Source of the DNA: Pseudomonas sp. RIT409
Lineage (GTDB): Bacteria; Pseudomonadota; Gammaproteobacteria; Pseudomonadales; Pseudomonadaceae
Assembly: GCF_003052515.2 (NCBI RefSeq)
Contig: NZ_QARE02000002.1
Location: 62,001 to 126,000, forward strand
DNA: 64,000 bases
Reading direction: 5' to 3'
Part shown: positions 12,916-27,061 of the stretch, piece by piece
Position numbering within the stretch: position 1 is the first letter of the stretch
Layout of the letters: each line of letters opens with the position of its first letter
Translations under genes and position numbers: made by a program
Notes under the pieces: generated by a model
Told to the model about the DNA's origin: nothing
What the model saw: only the letters and a program-made list of their open reading frames with translations
Database searches by the model: none

Positions 12916-12972
12916 AGATCACTCCTGCATCGATGAGGCGAGCATTGTAACCACTCCTGCGAGCAACGCAGA

Positions 12973-12989
12973 CCAAGCGCGCTCCTACG
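12973..12989. repeat. solitary half REP
   Basis: CAAGCGCGCTCCTACGA is one arm of the REP core without a nearby inverted partner. It lies between the lipid A acyltransferase gene and tag and is probably a decayed REPIN. Confidence 0.6.
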
Positions 12990-13539
12990 ACGTAACCAAC
13001 TGCGCATACCGATCGCAATCGGTGGTGTGGTCCATCACCATCCCTGTCGCCTGCATGTAGGCGTAGCAAATGGTTGGCCCCACGAACGTGAACCCGGCTT
13101 TCTTCAGGGCCTTGCTCATCGCCTCGGCCTCCGGTGTGACCGCCGGGACTTCGCTGCGGTCCTTGAAATGATTGACCTTGGGCTTGCCGCCCACAAATGA
13201 CCACACAAACGCCACCGGGTCGTCCAGCCGCAGCCAGGCCTGGGCGTTCTTGCGTGCGGCGTTGAGTTTCAGGCGATTGCGCACGATGCCGGGTTCGAGC
13301 ATGAGCTCTTCGATTTCTGCGTCGGTCATGGCAGCCACGCGTCTCACATCAAAGTCGAACATGACCTCTCGGTAACGGGCGCGTTTCTTCAGAATGGTGA
13401 TCCACGACAGACCGGCCTGGAACCCTTCGAGCAACAGAAACTCGAACAGCTTCTGCGCGTCGCGCAGCGGCACACCCCACTCTTGATCGTGGTAGGCCAT
13501 GTAAAGCGGGTCATCGTTGCACCAAAAGCAGCGTGGCAT
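12985..13539 (-). CDS. tag: DNA-3-methyladenine glycosylase I
   Basis: A 184-residue glycosylase that removes 3-methyladenine from alkylated DNA. The zinc-site residues of the Tag family are visible: C4 and H17 in CFWCNDD...YHDQEWGVP, and the late [10 protein letters not shown] (His and Cys). The catalytic-region [14 protein letters not shown] stretch is near residue 46. It is divergent from glyQ, with its start 82 bases from the GTG of glyQ. Confidence 0.96.
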   Translation of the reverse strand: MPRCFWCNDDPLYMAYHDQEWGVPLRDAQKLFEFLLLEGFQAGLSWITILKKRARYREVMFDFDVRRVAAMTDAEIEELMLEPGIVRNRLKLNAARKNAQAWLRLDDPVAFVWSFVGGKPKVNHFKDRSEVPAVTPEAEAMSKALKKAGFTFVGPTICYAYMQATGMVMDHTTDCDRYAQLVTS

Positions 13540-13621
13540 AGGGCCCCCAAGGGTGGAGGCGCTGCCGAATCGGGTATACTCCCGCTCTTTAAATCGCAGC
13601 CCCCCAGTACAGGTGAATTTC

Positions 13622-14569
13622 GTGAGCCAGCCTACGCCAGCCGTGCGTACCTTCCAAGACTTGATCCTCGCCCTTCAGCAATACTGGGCCGAGCAAGGTT
13701 GTGTGGTACTTCAGCCCTACGATATGGAAGTGGGCGCCGGTACTTTCCACACCGCCACGTTTCTGCGCGCCGTCGGCCCGGAAACCTGGAACGCCGCCTA
13801 CGTCCAGCCAAGCCGTCGTCCTACCGATGGCCGTTATGGCGAAAACCCTAACCGCCTGCAGCACTACTACCAGTTTCAAGTGGTTCTGAAACCCAACCCG
13901 GACAACTTCCAGGAGCTGTACCTAGGCTCGCTGAAACGCGTAGGTCTGGATCCGCTGGTCCACGATGTGCGTTTCGTCGAAGACAACTGGGAGTCGCCTA
14001 CGCTGGGCGCATGGGGCCTGGGTTGGGAGATCTGGCTCAACGGTATGGAAGTCTCGCAGTTCACCTACTTCCAGCAAGTCGGCGGCATCGAGTGCTATCC
14101 GGTGACCGGTGAGATCACCTACGGCCTGGAGCGTCTGGCCATGTATCTGCAGGGCGTCGATTCCGTTTACGACCTGGTCTGGACGGACGGGCCGTTTGGC
14201 AAAGTCACTTATGGCGACGTGTTCCACCAGAATGAAGTGGAACAGTCGACCTACAACTTCGAACACGCCAACGTCGACAAACTGTTCGAGCTGTTCGATT
14301 TCTACGAAGCCGAAGCCATGCGCTTGATCGACGCCGAACTGCCGTTGCCGAGCTACGAAATGGTGCTCAAGGCTTCGCACACCTTCAACCTGCTGGATGC
14401 CCGCCGCGCGATTTCCGTGACTGCTCGCCAGCAATACATCCTGCGCGTACGCACCCTGGCCCGTTCCGTGGCCCAGGCGTACCTGATGGCCCGGGCCAAG
14501 CTTGGCTTCCCGATGGCTGCCCCTGATATTCGCGATGAAGTGTTGGCTAAGCTGGAGGCTGCACAATGA
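13622..14569 (+). CDS. glyQ: glycyl-tRNA synthetase, alpha subunit
   Basis: A 315-residue class II synthetase subunit that carries the active site of the alpha2beta2 enzyme. The family N terminus [21 protein letters not shown] places the start at GTG 13622; the frame runs 35 codons further upstream. [20 protein letters not shown] (about 60-79) is the conserved motif 2 region. Overlaps glyS by four bases (ATGA). Confidence 0.98.
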   Translation: MSQPTPAVRTFQDLILALQQYWAEQGCVVLQPYDMEVGAGTFHTATFLRAVGPETWNAAYVQPSRRPTDGRYGENPNRLQHYYQFQVVLKPNPDNFQELYLGSLKRVGLDPLVHDVRFVEDNWESPTLGAWGLGWEIWLNGMEVSQFTYFQQVGGIECYPVTGEITYGLERLAMYLQGVDSVYDLVWTDGPFGKVTYGDVFHQNEVEQSTYNFEHANVDKLFELFDFYEAEAMRLIDAELPLPSYEMVLKASHTFNLLDARRAISVTARQQYILRVRTLARSVAQAYLMARAKLGFPMAAPDIRDEVLAKLEAAQ

Positions 14570-16620
14570 GTGCTCAAGATTTTCTGGTTGAACTGGGCAC
14601 CGAAGAACTGCCACCAAAGGCCCTGAACACGTTGGCCGAAGCATTCCTGGCCGGCATTGAAAAAGGCCTGCAGGCTGCGGGCCTGACCTACAGCGCCAAG
14701 CAGGTGTACGCGGCCCCGCGTCGGCTGGCAGTGCTGATCACTCAGTTGGCCACGCAACAACCGGATCGCAGCGTCAATCTGGACGGTCCACCTCGCCAGG
14801 CCGCGTTCGACGCCGACGGCAACCCGACGCAAGCCGCATTGGGCTTCGCCAAGAAATGTGGCGTCGATCTGAGTGAAATCGATCAGAGCGGCCCGAAGTT
14901 GCGTTACAGCCAGAACATCGCCGGTAAGCCGACGGCCAGCCTGCTGCCGACCATCATCGAGGATTCGCTCAACGACCTGCCTATTCCCAAGCGCATGCGC
15001 TGGGGTGCACGCAAGGAAGAGTTCGTACGTCCGACCCAGTGGCTGGTGATGCTGTTCGGCGATCAGGTCATCGATTGCACCATCCTTGCCCAAACCGCTG
15101 GCCGTGAGTCCCGAGGCCACCGCTTCCATCACCCGGAAAGCGTACGCATCACCTCGCCAGCCAACTACGCCAGCGATCTGCGCGCCGCGAACGTTCTGGC
15201 CGACTTCAACGAGCGCCGTGCGCTGATCAGCAAACGTGTCGACGAACTGGCAACCCGCCACGAGGGCACCGCCATCGTACCGCCTGCGTTGCTCGACGAA
15301 GTGACCGCGCTGGTCGAATGGCCTGTTCCACTGGTGTGCTCGTTCGAAGAGCGCTTCCTCGAAGTGCCGCAGGAAGCCTTGATCACCACCATGCAGGACA
15401 ACCAGAAGTATTTCTGCCTGCTGGATGCTGACGGCAAGCTGCTGCCACGCTTTATCACAGTGGCCAACGTTGAAAGCAAAGACCCTTCGCAGATCATCCT
15501 GGGTAACGAAAAAGTCGTTCGCCCACGGCTGACCGACGCTGAGTTTTTCTTCAAACAAGACAAGAAGCAGAGCCTGGAAACCTTCAACCAGCGCTTGCAG
15601 AACGTCGTGTTTCAAGCGCAGTTGGGTACTGTGTTCGAAAAAGCAGAACGTGTTTCCCGGCTGGCTGCGTTCATTGCGCCTCATGTCGGTGGCGACGCTC
15701 AGCGCGCAGGGCGTGCCGGTCTGCTGTCCAAATGCGACTTGGCGACCGAGATGGTCGGCGAGTTCCCCGAAATGCAAGGTGTGGCTGGCTACTACTACGC
15801 GTTGGCCGATGGTGAGCCTGAGGACGTGGCGCTGGCGTTGAACGAGCAATACATGCCGCGCGGCGCTGGCGCTGAATTGCCGAGCACCTTGACCGGCGCG
15901 GCCGTGGCGATTGCCGACAAACTCGACACCCTCGTCGGTATCTTCGGCATCGGCATGCTTCCGACCGGGAGCAAAGACCCGTACGCGTTGCGGCGCGCCG
16001 CCTTGGGGATCCTGCGGATTCTGATCGAGAAGAAACTGGACCTTGACCTGATCAAGGCTGTTCAGTTTTCGGTCACTCAGTTCGGCAACAAGGTCAAGGC
16101 TGCCGGCCTGGCTGACCAAGTGCTCGAGTTCATCTTCGACCGCCTGCGCGCCCGTTACGAAGACGAGGGCGTGGACGCTTCCGTTTATCTGTCGGTGCGC
16201 GCGCTGCAGCCAGGCTCGGCATTGGATTTCGACCAGCGCGTGCAAGCCGTGCAAGCCTTCCGCAAATTGCCGGAAGCAGCGTCGCTGGCCGCGGTCAACA
16301 AGCGCGTGTCAAACCTGTTGAGCAAGGCCGAGGGGAATATCGCCCAGACGGTGGAGCCGAAGTATTTCGACAACGCCAACGAGTTTTCGCTGTATTCGGC
16401 CATTCAGCAGGCCGATCAGGCGGTGGGGCCGATGGCCGCAAATCGCCAGTACACCGAAGCACTGGCGCGCCTGGCAGCGCTGCGCGAACCGGTGGATGCC
16501 TTCTTCGAGGCAGTGATGGTCAATGCCGAAGACGCCAGCGTACGTGCCAACCGGTATGCATTGTTGGCACGTCTGCGCAATCTGTTCCTCGGCGTGGCCG
16601 ACATCTCCCTGTTGGGCTAA
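14566..16620 (+). CDS. glyS: glycyl-tRNA synthetase, beta subunit
   Basis: A 684-residue partner of GlyQ for tRNA recognition. The opening [15 protein letters not shown], the PKRMRWG block (about 145) and the HD-like and C-terminal anticodon-binding regions fit the family. Length is normal. Followed 16 bases later by gmhB with a TTG start. Confidence 0.98.
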   Translation: MSAQDFLVELGTEELPPKALNTLAEAFLAGIEKGLQAAGLTYSAKQVYAAPRRLAVLITQLATQQPDRSVNLDGPPRQAAFDADGNPTQAALGFAKKCGVDLSEIDQSGPKLRYSQNIAGKPTASLLPTIIEDSLNDLPIPKRMRWGARKEEFVRPTQWLVMLFGDQVIDCTILAQTAGRESRGHRFHHPESVRITSPANYASDLRAANVLADFNERRALISKRVDELATRHEGTAIVPPALLDEVTALVEWPVPLVCSFEERFLEVPQEALITTMQDNQKYFCLLDADGKLLPRFITVANVESKDPSQIILGNEKVVRPRLTDAEFFFKQDKKQSLETFNQRLQNVVFQAQLGTVFEKAERVSRLAAFIAPHVGGDAQRAGRAGLLSKCDLATEMVGEFPEMQGVAGYYYALADGEPEDVALALNEQYMPRGAGAELPSTLTGAAVAIADKLDTLVGIFGIGMLPTGSKDPYALRRAALGILRILIEKKLDLDLIKAVQFSVTQFGNKVKAAGLADQVLEFIFDRLRARYEDEGVDASVYLSVRALQPGSALDFDQRVQAVQAFRKLPEAASLAAVNKRVSNLLSKAEGNIAQTVEPKYFDNANEFSLYSAIQQADQAVGPMAANRQYTEALARLAALREPVDAFFEAVMVNAEDASVRANRYALLARLRNLFLGVADISLLG

Positions 16621-16636
16621 CGCGGGAGCGACTGAT

Positions 16637-17188
16637 TTGAAGCTGCTGATTCTCGATCGAGATGGAGTGATCAACGAGGATTCCGACGCCTACATCAAAT
16701 CGGTGCAGGAATGGATTCCGATTCCCGGCTCGATCGAGGCCATCGCGCAATTGAGCAAGGCCGGCTGGACGGTGGCGGTGGCCACCAACCAGTCTGGCAT
16801 TGCTCGTGGTTACTATGATCTGGCTACCTTGGATGCCATGCACGCACAGTTGCGAGCGTTGGTAGCCGAGCGGGGTGGCAAGGTCGGTCTGATCGTATAT
16901 TGTCCTCATGGCCCTGACACGGGGTGCGACTGCCGCAAACCCAAACCGGGAATGCTTCGCACCATCGCCAATCATTATTCCGTCGATTTGCGCGGAATAT
17001 GGTTCGTTGGCGACAGCAGGGGTGACCTGGAGGCGGCGATGGCCGTCGACTGTCAACCTGTTCTGGTCATGACAGGCAAAGGTCACAAGACGCGGAGCAA
17101 CTCTTTGCCTGCTGGAACGTTGGTATTCGACGATCTGGCGGCCGTTGCCGCGGAACTTATTCACAACAGCGCGTCGTCGCACGACTGA
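16637..17188 (+). CDS. gmhB: D-glycero-beta-D-manno-heptose-1,7-bisphosphate 7-phosphatase
   Basis: A 183-residue HAD phosphatase in ADP-heptose synthesis for the LPS inner core. The nucleophile motif ILDRDGVINED is at residues 5-15. The GmhB zinc loop is CPHGPDTGCDCRKPKPG (about 93-109), and FVGDSRGDLEAA is motif 4. The TTG at 16637 starts exactly at the family N terminus (KLLILDRD); the frame runs 38 codons further upstream into glyS. Confidence 0.93.
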   Translation: MKLLILDRDGVINEDSDAYIKSVQEWIPIPGSIEAIAQLSKAGWTVAVATNQSGIARGYYDLATLDAMHAQLRALVAERGGKVGLIVYCPHGPDTGCDCRKPKPGMLRTIANHYSVDLRGIWFVGDSRGDLEAAMAVDCQPVLVMTGKGHKTRSNSLPAGTLVFDDLAAVAAELIHNSASSHD

Positions 17189-17245
17189 CCGGTCGTGTGG
17201 CGCCATGCTCACTTCGGGCAAATGCCCGTAATGGTAAATGCAGCC

Positions 17246-18016
17246 ATGTCGATAGTGCAGGCCATCAGGATCTTCATCTTTTACCTGCTGCTGGGCACCA
17301 GCGCCTTGCTGTGGTGTTCACTGAGTTTCTTCGTCGCGCCTTTCCTGCCGTTTCCTGTCCGTTATCGTTTCATCAACGTCTACTGGTGTCGCTGCGCAGT
17401 CTGGCTGACAAAGGTGTTTCTAAACATCAAGGTTAACGTCACCGGCCAGGAGAACGTTCCCACGACGCCTTGCGTGATCGTGTCCAATCATCAAAGTACG
17501 TGGGAAACGTTCTTCCTCTCCGCTCATTTCCAGCCTTTGAGCCAAGTGCTCAAGCGCGAACTGCTATACGTGCCGTTTTTTGGCTGGGCCATGGCGATGC
17601 TGCGACCCATTGCCATTGATCGCGACAACCCCAAAGCGGCTTTGAAGGTCGTGGCCAAGAAGGGCGACGAACTGCTCAAGGACGGTGTTTGGGTCTTGAT
17701 CTTTCCTGAAGGGACTCGCGTCCCCTATGGCCAGATCGGGAAGTTTTCTCGCAGCGGCGCTGCGCTGGCCGTAAACGCTGAATTGCCTGTTTTGCCCGTG
17801 GCGCATAACGCAGGAAGGTACTGGCCAAAAGAAGGGTGGGGCAAAAAGCCGGGTACGATCGAAGTGGTGATTGGTGCTCCCATGTATGCCGAAGGCAGTG
17901 GCCCACGCGCCATCGCAGCGTTGAATGACCGAGTGGCCGCATGGAATGAGGAGACGCAAAAGGCTATGGGGTCGCCCGTAGAGCCAGTCACCGTCTCGGA
18001 AAAATCACCGGCCTGA
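17246..18016 (+). CDS. plsC: 1-acyl-sn-glycerol-3-phosphate acyltransferase
   Basis: A 256-residue inner-membrane PlsC-type acyltransferase making phosphatidic acid. An N-terminal transmembrane helix (about 6-35) is followed by the catalytic NHQSTWE (NHX4E, about 74-80), the FPEGTR substrate motif (about 150) and the VPVLPVAHNAG-like block. ATG 17246 is chosen because it gives the usual MSIVQ start; the frame extends 17 codons upstream. Ends the glyQ-glyS-gmhB-plsC block. Confidence 0.92.
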   Translation: MSIVQAIRIFIFYLLLGTSALLWCSLSFFVAPFLPFPVRYRFINVYWCRCAVWLTKVFLNIKVNVTGQENVPTTPCVIVSNHQSTWETFFLSAHFQPLSQVLKRELLYVPFFGWAMAMLRPIAIDRDNPKAALKVVAKKGDELLKDGVWVLIFPEGTRVPYGQIGKFSRSGAALAVNAELPVLPVAHNAGRYWPKEGWGKKPGTIEVVIGAPMYAEGSGPRAIAALNDRVAAWNEETQKAMGSPVEPVTVSEKSPA

Positions 18017-18018
18017 AT

Positions 18019-18027
18019 TGTGGATAA
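18019..18027 (-). promoter_or_regulatory. isolated DnaA box beside an AT-rich tract
   Basis: Perfect TGTGGATAA two bases after the plsC stop, in the 184-base gap before the MFS gene. About 80 AT-rich bases follow. A single box does not make an origin; the tract could also hold a terminator or promoter that I cannot resolve. Confidence 0.45.
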
Positions 18028-18200
18028 CCTGTGCACCAATTGTGAGAATTTTCAATTTAATATCGATAACTCATTGATTTAACGATTTATTTCTCTTTGA
18101 GATTAAAGACCCAAAAACGTGCATAAGTTTTTATGAGGGTGCCTATCTATCCCGAATAACGCCGGTTTTGAGCCTTCCAGCCAAGACTGACGTTTTGTGT

Positions 18201-19388
18201 TCACGCCGATGGGTTAGTCGGTGTCACCCACCGATCAAACAGCGCCGCCACCCCGATCAACACCAGCCCTCCACTTGCCGCCGCAACGAAGCCCATCGCA
18301 GGAGATGAGGTGTCGATAGCGAAGCCAACCAGTGGCATCGAAAGCGTCTGCCCTAGACGGTTCGCGGAGTCCTGCAGGCCCATGACCTGGCCCCGTACGC
18401 TGGCGGGCGCCAACTTTGCGACCGCTTCCGAACTGGCAGCCAGCGTGGGTGTGCACAGCAGGTTGGTGGGCAACAGCGCCAGCATCAACAGCCACCAGAC
18501 TTGATCGAAGAAGACTACGGGAAGCAAAAGCAGGCTCATCGTCACTGCTAGCCGCATAAGAGACCAGGATCGGTGAACCAGGCCGTGAACGAAGCCCCCG
18601 GTTATCGAAGCGATCGACATGACCGCAATGACGTAGCCCGTGTAGGCAATCTCCCCGTTTTCGCGAAGGACTGCGATCAGCGCCAGTTCGGTACCGAACA
18701 GCACGAACAGTGCGCCGGCGCTGACGAGCAAAACACTCAACAAGCGAGCACTGAACCACTGCCGCCATTTCAGCCCGACCTTGTCGGGGGAGGGGGCGCT
18801 TTCACCGACGTCGCGTATCGGCCAATTCAGCACATACAGGGCGATATAAGACGCAGCACGCCATGCGCCGATACCGAACAGCACAGCCGTTGCCGAATAG
18901 GTGGTAATCAGCAGAATGCCTAAAGCAGGCGTGATGACGAATGACAACTCCATCAACATGGTGGTCAATGAGTACGCCGGCCGCCGTTGGTCTTCAGGCA
19001 CAAGGCTGGCGACGAACTGTCGGGATAACGAACCTGTCGGGATCGTGAACACGCCCGCGGCGAAGGCGAGGGCCACGAAGGGGGCGTAGTTAACCACGGG
19101 CAACGAAACCCAGGCGAGGGTGGACAGCGCCCCGCAGAGGGCCACGACAGGCCGTAATCCATGCCGATCCATCATCCGTCCCACCAACGGCGAGCCTACG
19201 GCAAACCCCAGTGCGGTGGCTGTTGCGACCACACCGGCATCGAAGTAACTGCGTCCCATCTCATTGAGCACATGCAGGCTCAAAGTCAACGTCATGATCG
19301 TGAGGGGCAGGCCTGCTACGAACATGAACAATGTGGCCGACATGACACGCGGGATGGCCAACACCTTTTGGTACTTCCGGAACGACAT
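18201..19388 (-). CDS. MFS transporter
   Basis: A 395-residue protein with twelve predicted hydrophobic segments. The MFS loop motif GRMMDRHGLRP is near residue 68. The start MSFRKYQKVL at 19388 is used; the frame runs 38 codons further, into the gap. It lies 71 bases downstream of the GH63-type glycosidase in the same orientation, so co-transcription is plausible. Substrate unknown; sugar or drug efflux are equally possible. It belongs to a two-gene accessory block between plsC and gyrB. Confidence 0.75.
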   Translation of the reverse strand: MSFRKYQKVLAIPRVMSATLFMFVAGLPLTIMTLTLSLHVLNEMGRSYFDAGVVATATALGFAVGSPLVGRMMDRHGLRPVVALCGALSTLAWVSLPVVNYAPFVALAFAAGVFTIPTGSLSRQFVASLVPEDQRRPAYSLTTMLMELSFVITPALGILLITTYSATAVLFGIGAWRAASYIALYVLNWPIRDVGESAPSPDKVGLKWRQWFSARLLSVLLVSAGALFVLFGTELALIAVLRENGEIAYTGYVIAVMSIASITGGFVHGLVHRSWSLMRLAVTMSLLLLPVVFFDQVWWLLMLALLPTNLLCTPTLAASSEAVAKLAPASVRGQVMGLQDSANRLGQTLSMPLVGFAIDTSSPAMGFVAAASGGLVLIGVAALFDRWVTPTNPSA

Positions 19389-19459
19389 CCGTTTACGTCT
19401 CCTTGATCCGCATCCGCTTTGGCACAGCGAGGTTCCTCCTCGCCGAATGATCGACGATT

Positions 19460-22102
19460 CTAAATGGAAGGCTGAAGCAGCAGGGCCACTAATGCGCTCC
19501 AACCCGTCTGGTGCGAGGCCCCGAGACCACGTCCGTTCTCACCGTGGAAGTACTCATGAAACAGCACCAGATCTCGGCTAAGAGGGTCTCGTTGAAGCTG
19601 CGCATAACCTGCCATGACCGGGCGGTTCCCCTCGTCGTTACGAAGGAAAAGTTGGCTGATCCGCTGACTCAGCCCGTCTGCTACTTCCTTGAGCGAGGCG
19701 AGATAGCCCGAGCCGCTCGGATATTCGACGGAAAAGTTCTCGCCGTAGTAGCGGTGGAACTCCCGCAGTGACTCGATAAGCATGTAATTCAACGGTATCC
19801 AGACCGGGCCCCGCCAATTGGAATTGCCGCCAAACAATCGAGAGCCGGACTCCGCAGGCTCATAATCTGCCGACAGTGTGTTGCCATTGATGTGCATGCT
19901 GAACGGCTGCTTGGCGTAAAACTTGGATAAAGAACGCACGCCGTAAGGCGAGAGAAATTCGTGCTCATCGAGCATGCGTGTGATCAGGTCCTTGGTTCTC
20001 TGCCCGCGCAGCAGCGCTAATAGCAGACGGTTGCCTTTTCCCGGTTCGGTCCATCGCGAGACCAACGCCGCCAAGTCTGGTCGATGGTGTAAAAAACCCA
20101 ACAAACGCTCTCTCAGGCCTTTCAAGCCCTCATGCTCGCGCTGCTCCAATACCCTCACGGCGAACAGCGGAATCAACCCTACGAAGGATCGAAGTTTGAC
20201 CGATTCCCGCTGACCATCCGGGCGATGCAATACGTCATAGAAAAAACCATCGTCATCGTTCCAGAGGCCTTCTACCTCCGCTTGATCAACTTCATTGATG
20301 GCACCAGCGATATACAGGAAATGCTCAAAGAACTTCACAGCAATATCGACGTAAACCTCATTGTGTTGCGCGAGCTCTAGGGAAATGCGCATCAAGTCCA
20401 GGGCGTAGGCGCCGACCCATGCCGTACCGTCCGCCTGATCGAGCTGGTAGCCAGGGGCGAGGGCAGCGGAACGGTCGAACAGCCCGATGTTGTCCAGCCC
20501 AAGAAAGCCCCCTTGGAAGATATTGTGGCCTTCGGCGTCCTTTCGATTGACCCACCAAGAAAAATTCAACAGCAGCTTGTGGAAAACCCGCTCGAGAAAG
20601 GCCACATCGCCGAAGCCTTTTTGAGCCTTTTCCATTTGATAAACGCGCCACGATGCCCAGGCGTGCACAGGGGGATTCGCGTCGTCAAACCGCCACTCAT
20701 ACGCAGGAAGCTGGCCGTTAGGGTGCATGAAACGGTCCTTGACCAGCAGCAGCAATTGGTCTTTGGCGAAATCCACATCGATGAGCGCGAAGGCCACCGC
20801 TTGAAAAGCCAGATCCCACGAGGCATACCACGGGTATTCCCATTTATCGGGCATTGAGACGATGTCGAAGTTGCACAGGTGCCTCCATTGACTGTTGCGC
20901 AGATGAGCGCGTTCCTTCGGAAGCGGCGGGAGACCCGGGTCGCCATCAAGCCAGGCTTTCACATCGAAAGCGTAAAGCTGTTTGGACCACAGCAGGCCTG
21001 CCATGGCTTGGCGTTGAACATTGCGCGCGTCGGGGTCCATCAAGTCCGCTTGCAACACACCATAATATTCATCCGCTTCCTGCCGACGTCTTTCAAACAG
21101 CTTCTTCGTATTCACTCGAGCAGAGCCAGCCGGTGCGAAGCGCATATAGACGGATGAAGAACTTCCGCCGGTCAATTCCAGGACAAAATCCGCAGCCACT
21201 TTGGTGCCTGTGTCACGACGTATCGCGTCCTCTCTGCCGTCGACGAGCCAGTCATTGATACCATCCTTGAAGGGCCCGGCTTCCTCAAGGCCAAACAGCT
21301 TGGGGGAGTTCGTGCGATTTTCACAAAATATCCACTCACATGCGTCCATCCCCCAGGCCGATGCTTCTCGTTCTGCCTGCTGAGGATGGCGAGCCACAAC
21401 ACGGTCGCCAATGAGCGAGAGGGAAGGGCGCTCAGCGTCCAGTGCCCAACTCCATGTATCTCGCGCCCAGACGTGGGGGAGGACATGCAATCGCGCAGAG
21501 CAATCTGACCGGTTGACGACTGTCACCCGCATCAATATATCGTCGGGAGTGTTTTTGGCGTATTCGATGCTGACATCGAAATAATGGTCGTCGTTGAAAA
21601 CACCGGTATCCAGCACTTCGTATTCCGGGTCATCCAAACCGCGACGCGCGTTTTCTTCAACCAGATCACTATAGGGGAATGCTGAGTGTGGGTATTTGTA
21701 GAGCATGCGCATGTAAGCGTGACTCGGCACACCATCCACATGGAAGTAAAGCTCCTTTACATCCTCGCCGTGATTGCCCTCGCTGTTGTTCAATCCGAAC
21801 AAGCGCTCCTTGATTATCGGGTCGCGCCCGTTCCACAACGCGAGCCCAAGGCACCAGTACTGCGCTTTGTCCGAGAAACCGCCCAAGCCATCCTCGCCCC
21901 AGCGGTAGGTACGACTGCGGGCGTGGTCGTGCGGAAAATAGTCCCAAGCGTTGCCATCAGCGCTGTAGTCCTCTCGGACGGTTCCCCACTGACGATCGCT
22001 CAGATAGGGCCCCCATTCCCGCCAACCTGCCGCTTCCTCGCCTTTCAGCCGTAGCCCTTCAGTCGTCTGTTGCAAGGTCTTCCGAGCAGCGTTGGCAGGC
22101 AT
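19460..22102 (-). CDS. GH63 / MGH1-like alpha-glycosidase
   Basis: An 880-residue cytoplasmic protein of the GH63-type (alpha/alpha)6-barrel glycosidases, related to mannosylglycerate and glucosylglycerate hydrolases. Family features are W-rich N-terminal repeats (WREWGPYLSDRQWGTVREDY), YPWYASWDLAFQA near 475 and NWRGPVWIPLNYMLIESL near 790. No signal peptide is seen. The start MPANAARK at 22102 is preferred; 51 further in-frame codons upstream run across the parS site. The substrate is inferred only at family level; compatible-solute or storage-sugar turnover is plausible. Confidence 0.8.
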   Translation of the reverse strand: MPANAARKTLQQTTEGLRLKGEEAAGWREWGPYLSDRQWGTVREDYSADGNAWDYFPHDHARSRTYRWGEDGLGGFSDKAQYWCLGLALWNGRDPIIKERLFGLNNSEGNHGEDVKELYFHVDGVPSHAYMRMLYKYPHSAFPYSDLVEENARRGLDDPEYEVLDTGVFNDDHYFDVSIEYAKNTPDDILMRVTVVNRSDCSARLHVLPHVWARDTWSWALDAERPSLSLIGDRVVARHPQQAEREASAWGMDACEWIFCENRTNSPKLFGLEEAGPFKDGINDWLVDGREDAIRRDTGTKVAADFVLELTGGSSSSVYMRFAPAGSARVNTKKLFERRRQEADEYYGVLQADLMDPDARNVQRQAMAGLLWSKQLYAFDVKAWLDGDPGLPPLPKERAHLRNSQWRHLCNFDIVSMPDKWEYPWYASWDLAFQAVAFALIDVDFAKDQLLLLVKDRFMHPNGQLPAYEWRFDDANPPVHAWASWRVYQMEKAQKGFGDVAFLERVFHKLLLNFSWWVNRKDAEGHNIFQGGFLGLDNIGLFDRSAALAPGYQLDQADGTAWVGAYALDLMRISLELAQHNEVYVDIAVKFFEHFLYIAGAINEVDQAEVEGLWNDDDGFFYDVLHRPDGQRESVKLRSFVGLIPLFAVRVLEQREHEGLKGLRERLLGFLHHRPDLAALVSRWTEPGKGNRLLLALLRGQRTKDLITRMLDEHEFLSPYGVRSLSKFYAKQPFSMHINGNTLSADYEPAESGSRLFGGNSNWRGPVWIPLNYMLIESLREFHRYYGENFSVEYPSGSGYLASLKEVADGLSQRISQLFLRNDEGNRPVMAGYAQLQRDPLSRDLVLFHEYFHGENGRGLGASHQTGWSALVALLLQPSI

Positions 22103-22215
22103 AGTCAATTTCCAGTCATTGGCGTTGTAGTCGTAATAGAACGATGTCAGGAGCAATCTATCATTAACGCAGCGAGTCAGAGCGGCGTGTGTCGAGCCAG
22201 CCTGAAGGTGAGATA

Positions 22216-22231
22216 TGTTCCACGTGGAACA
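22216..22231. promoter_or_regulatory. parS: parS centromere site 1
   Basis: Perfect 16-bp palindrome TGTTCCACGTGGAACA, the Pseudomonas ParB-binding sequence. It is intergenic, between the glycosidase start and gyrB. ParB (gene at 36993) should nucleate here and spread to organise the origin domain for segregation. Confidence 0.93.
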
Positions 22232-22292
22232 GAAGCGGAATACGGTGTTAGCCAATGACCCGACGACGCTTGGTCATCCGACGGGAAAAACC

Positions 22293-22316
22293 AAAAAGCC
22301 CGCTAATGCGGGCTTT
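22293..22316 (-). terminator. rho-independent terminator after gyrB
   Basis: Read on the minus strand: AAAGCCCGC, loop ATTA, GCGGGCTTTTTGG. A 9-bp GC-rich stem with a T-run, 67 bases past the gyrB stop. It ends the dnaA-dnaN-recF-gyrB transcript. Confidence 0.88.
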
Positions 22317-22382
22317 GAGGTGAAGGGCAGGCTTAAGAATCCATTACAGGAAAACGGCTGCTCGGGGTGGTAAACAGCGGCG

Positions 22383-25908
<3,526 letters not shown>

Positions 25909-25922
25909 CGAGCGCCCGCTGG

Positions 25923-27026
25923 TTACAGGCGCATTGGCATGACGACGTAAGCCGAATCGTCGTTGCCCGACTCCTGAACCAGCGCACTGCTGTTGGAATC
26001 GGACAATATCAGACGAACTTGTTCCGTGGTCATAACGCCGAGAACGTCCAGCAGGTAGCTGACGTTGAAGCCGATTTCCAACGATCCACCGTTGTAGTCG
26101 ACGCCAATCTCTTCTTCCGCTTCCTCTTGCTCGGGGTTATTCGCTTGAATCTTCAACTGACCGCTAGCGAGTTGAAGACGAATGCCCCGGTATTTTTCGT
26201 TGGACAAAATCGCCGTGCGACTGAAGGCTTCACGTAATGCCTGACGGTCGCCCACCACCAGTTTGTCACCGCCTTTAGGCAACACGCGCTCGTAGTCAGG
26301 GAATTTGCCATCCACCAGCTTTGACGTGAACGTGAATTCACCGGTTGTCGCACGGATGTGGTGCTGCCCGAGGACAATGCTGACCAAGCCGTCTTGCTCG
26401 GTGAGCAGACGTGCCAATTCAAGAATGCCCTTGCGAGGCACAATCACTTGGTGGCGATCAGCGTGCTCAATCTCCGCTGCCATGGAGCACATGGCCAGAC
26501 GATGACCGTCTGTCGACACCGCACGCAGCACACCCGACTGCACTTCGAGCAGCATGCCGTTGAGGTAATACCGCACATCTTGTTGCGCCATTGCAAAACT
26601 GGTCCGCTCGATCAGTCGGCGCAGCTTGCTCTGGACCAGATTGAACGTCAGCGAACCTGGCCCTTCTTCCACCGTCGGGAAGTCGTTTGCAGGCAGCGTA
26701 GACAGCGTGAAACGGCTACGTCCGGCCTTGACCACCAGTTTCTGTTCGTCGAGCCTGATGTCGATCAAGGCATCGTTCGGCAGGCTTTTACAAATGTCCA
26801 TGAGCTTGCGCGCCGGGACGGTTATTTCGCCCGATTGAGCGGGCTCTTCCAACTGAACGCGACCAACGAGCTCGACCTCAAGGTCCGTGCCGGTCAACGA
26901 CAACTGCTGGCCTTCAACGACCAACAGTACGTTGGACAGAACCGGCAAGGTCTGGCGGCGTTCTACGACACCGGCGACCAGTTGCAGGGGTTTCAACAGG
27001 GCTTCGCGTTGAATGGTGAAATGCAT
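25923..27026 (-). CDS. dnaN: DNA polymerase III beta sliding clamp
   Basis: A 367-residue clamp subunit of three repeated beta-clamp domains (about 1-120, 130-245, 246-367). [17 protein letters not shown] at the start and the C-terminal YVVMPMRL (VMPMRL pocket) are characteristic. It follows dnaA by 35 bases. Confidence 0.99.
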   Translation of the reverse strand: MHFTIQREALLKPLQLVAGVVERRQTLPVLSNVLLVVEGQQLSLTGTDLEVELVGRVQLEEPAQSGEITVPARKLMDICKSLPNDALIDIRLDEQKLVVKAGRSRFTLSTLPANDFPTVEEGPGSLTFNLVQSKLRRLIERTSFAMAQQDVRYYLNGMLLEVQSGVLRAVSTDGHRLAMCSMAAEIEHADRHQVIVPRKGILELARLLTEQDGLVSIVLGQHHIRATTGEFTFTSKLVDGKFPDYERVLPKGGDKLVVGDRQALREAFSRTAILSNEKYRGIRLQLASGQLKIQANNPEQEEAEEEIGVDYNGGSLEIGFNVSYLLDVLGVMTTEQVRLILSDSNSSALVQESGNDDSAYVVMPMRL

Positions 27027-27061
27027 GGTCTAGTCCCTTGCCTTGATAAGCTGCGTCGGCA

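Noticed and set aside
18017..18200. possible third origin near plsC
   Set aside because: Only one DnaA box beside an AT-rich tract; no array and no shared spacing with oriC.
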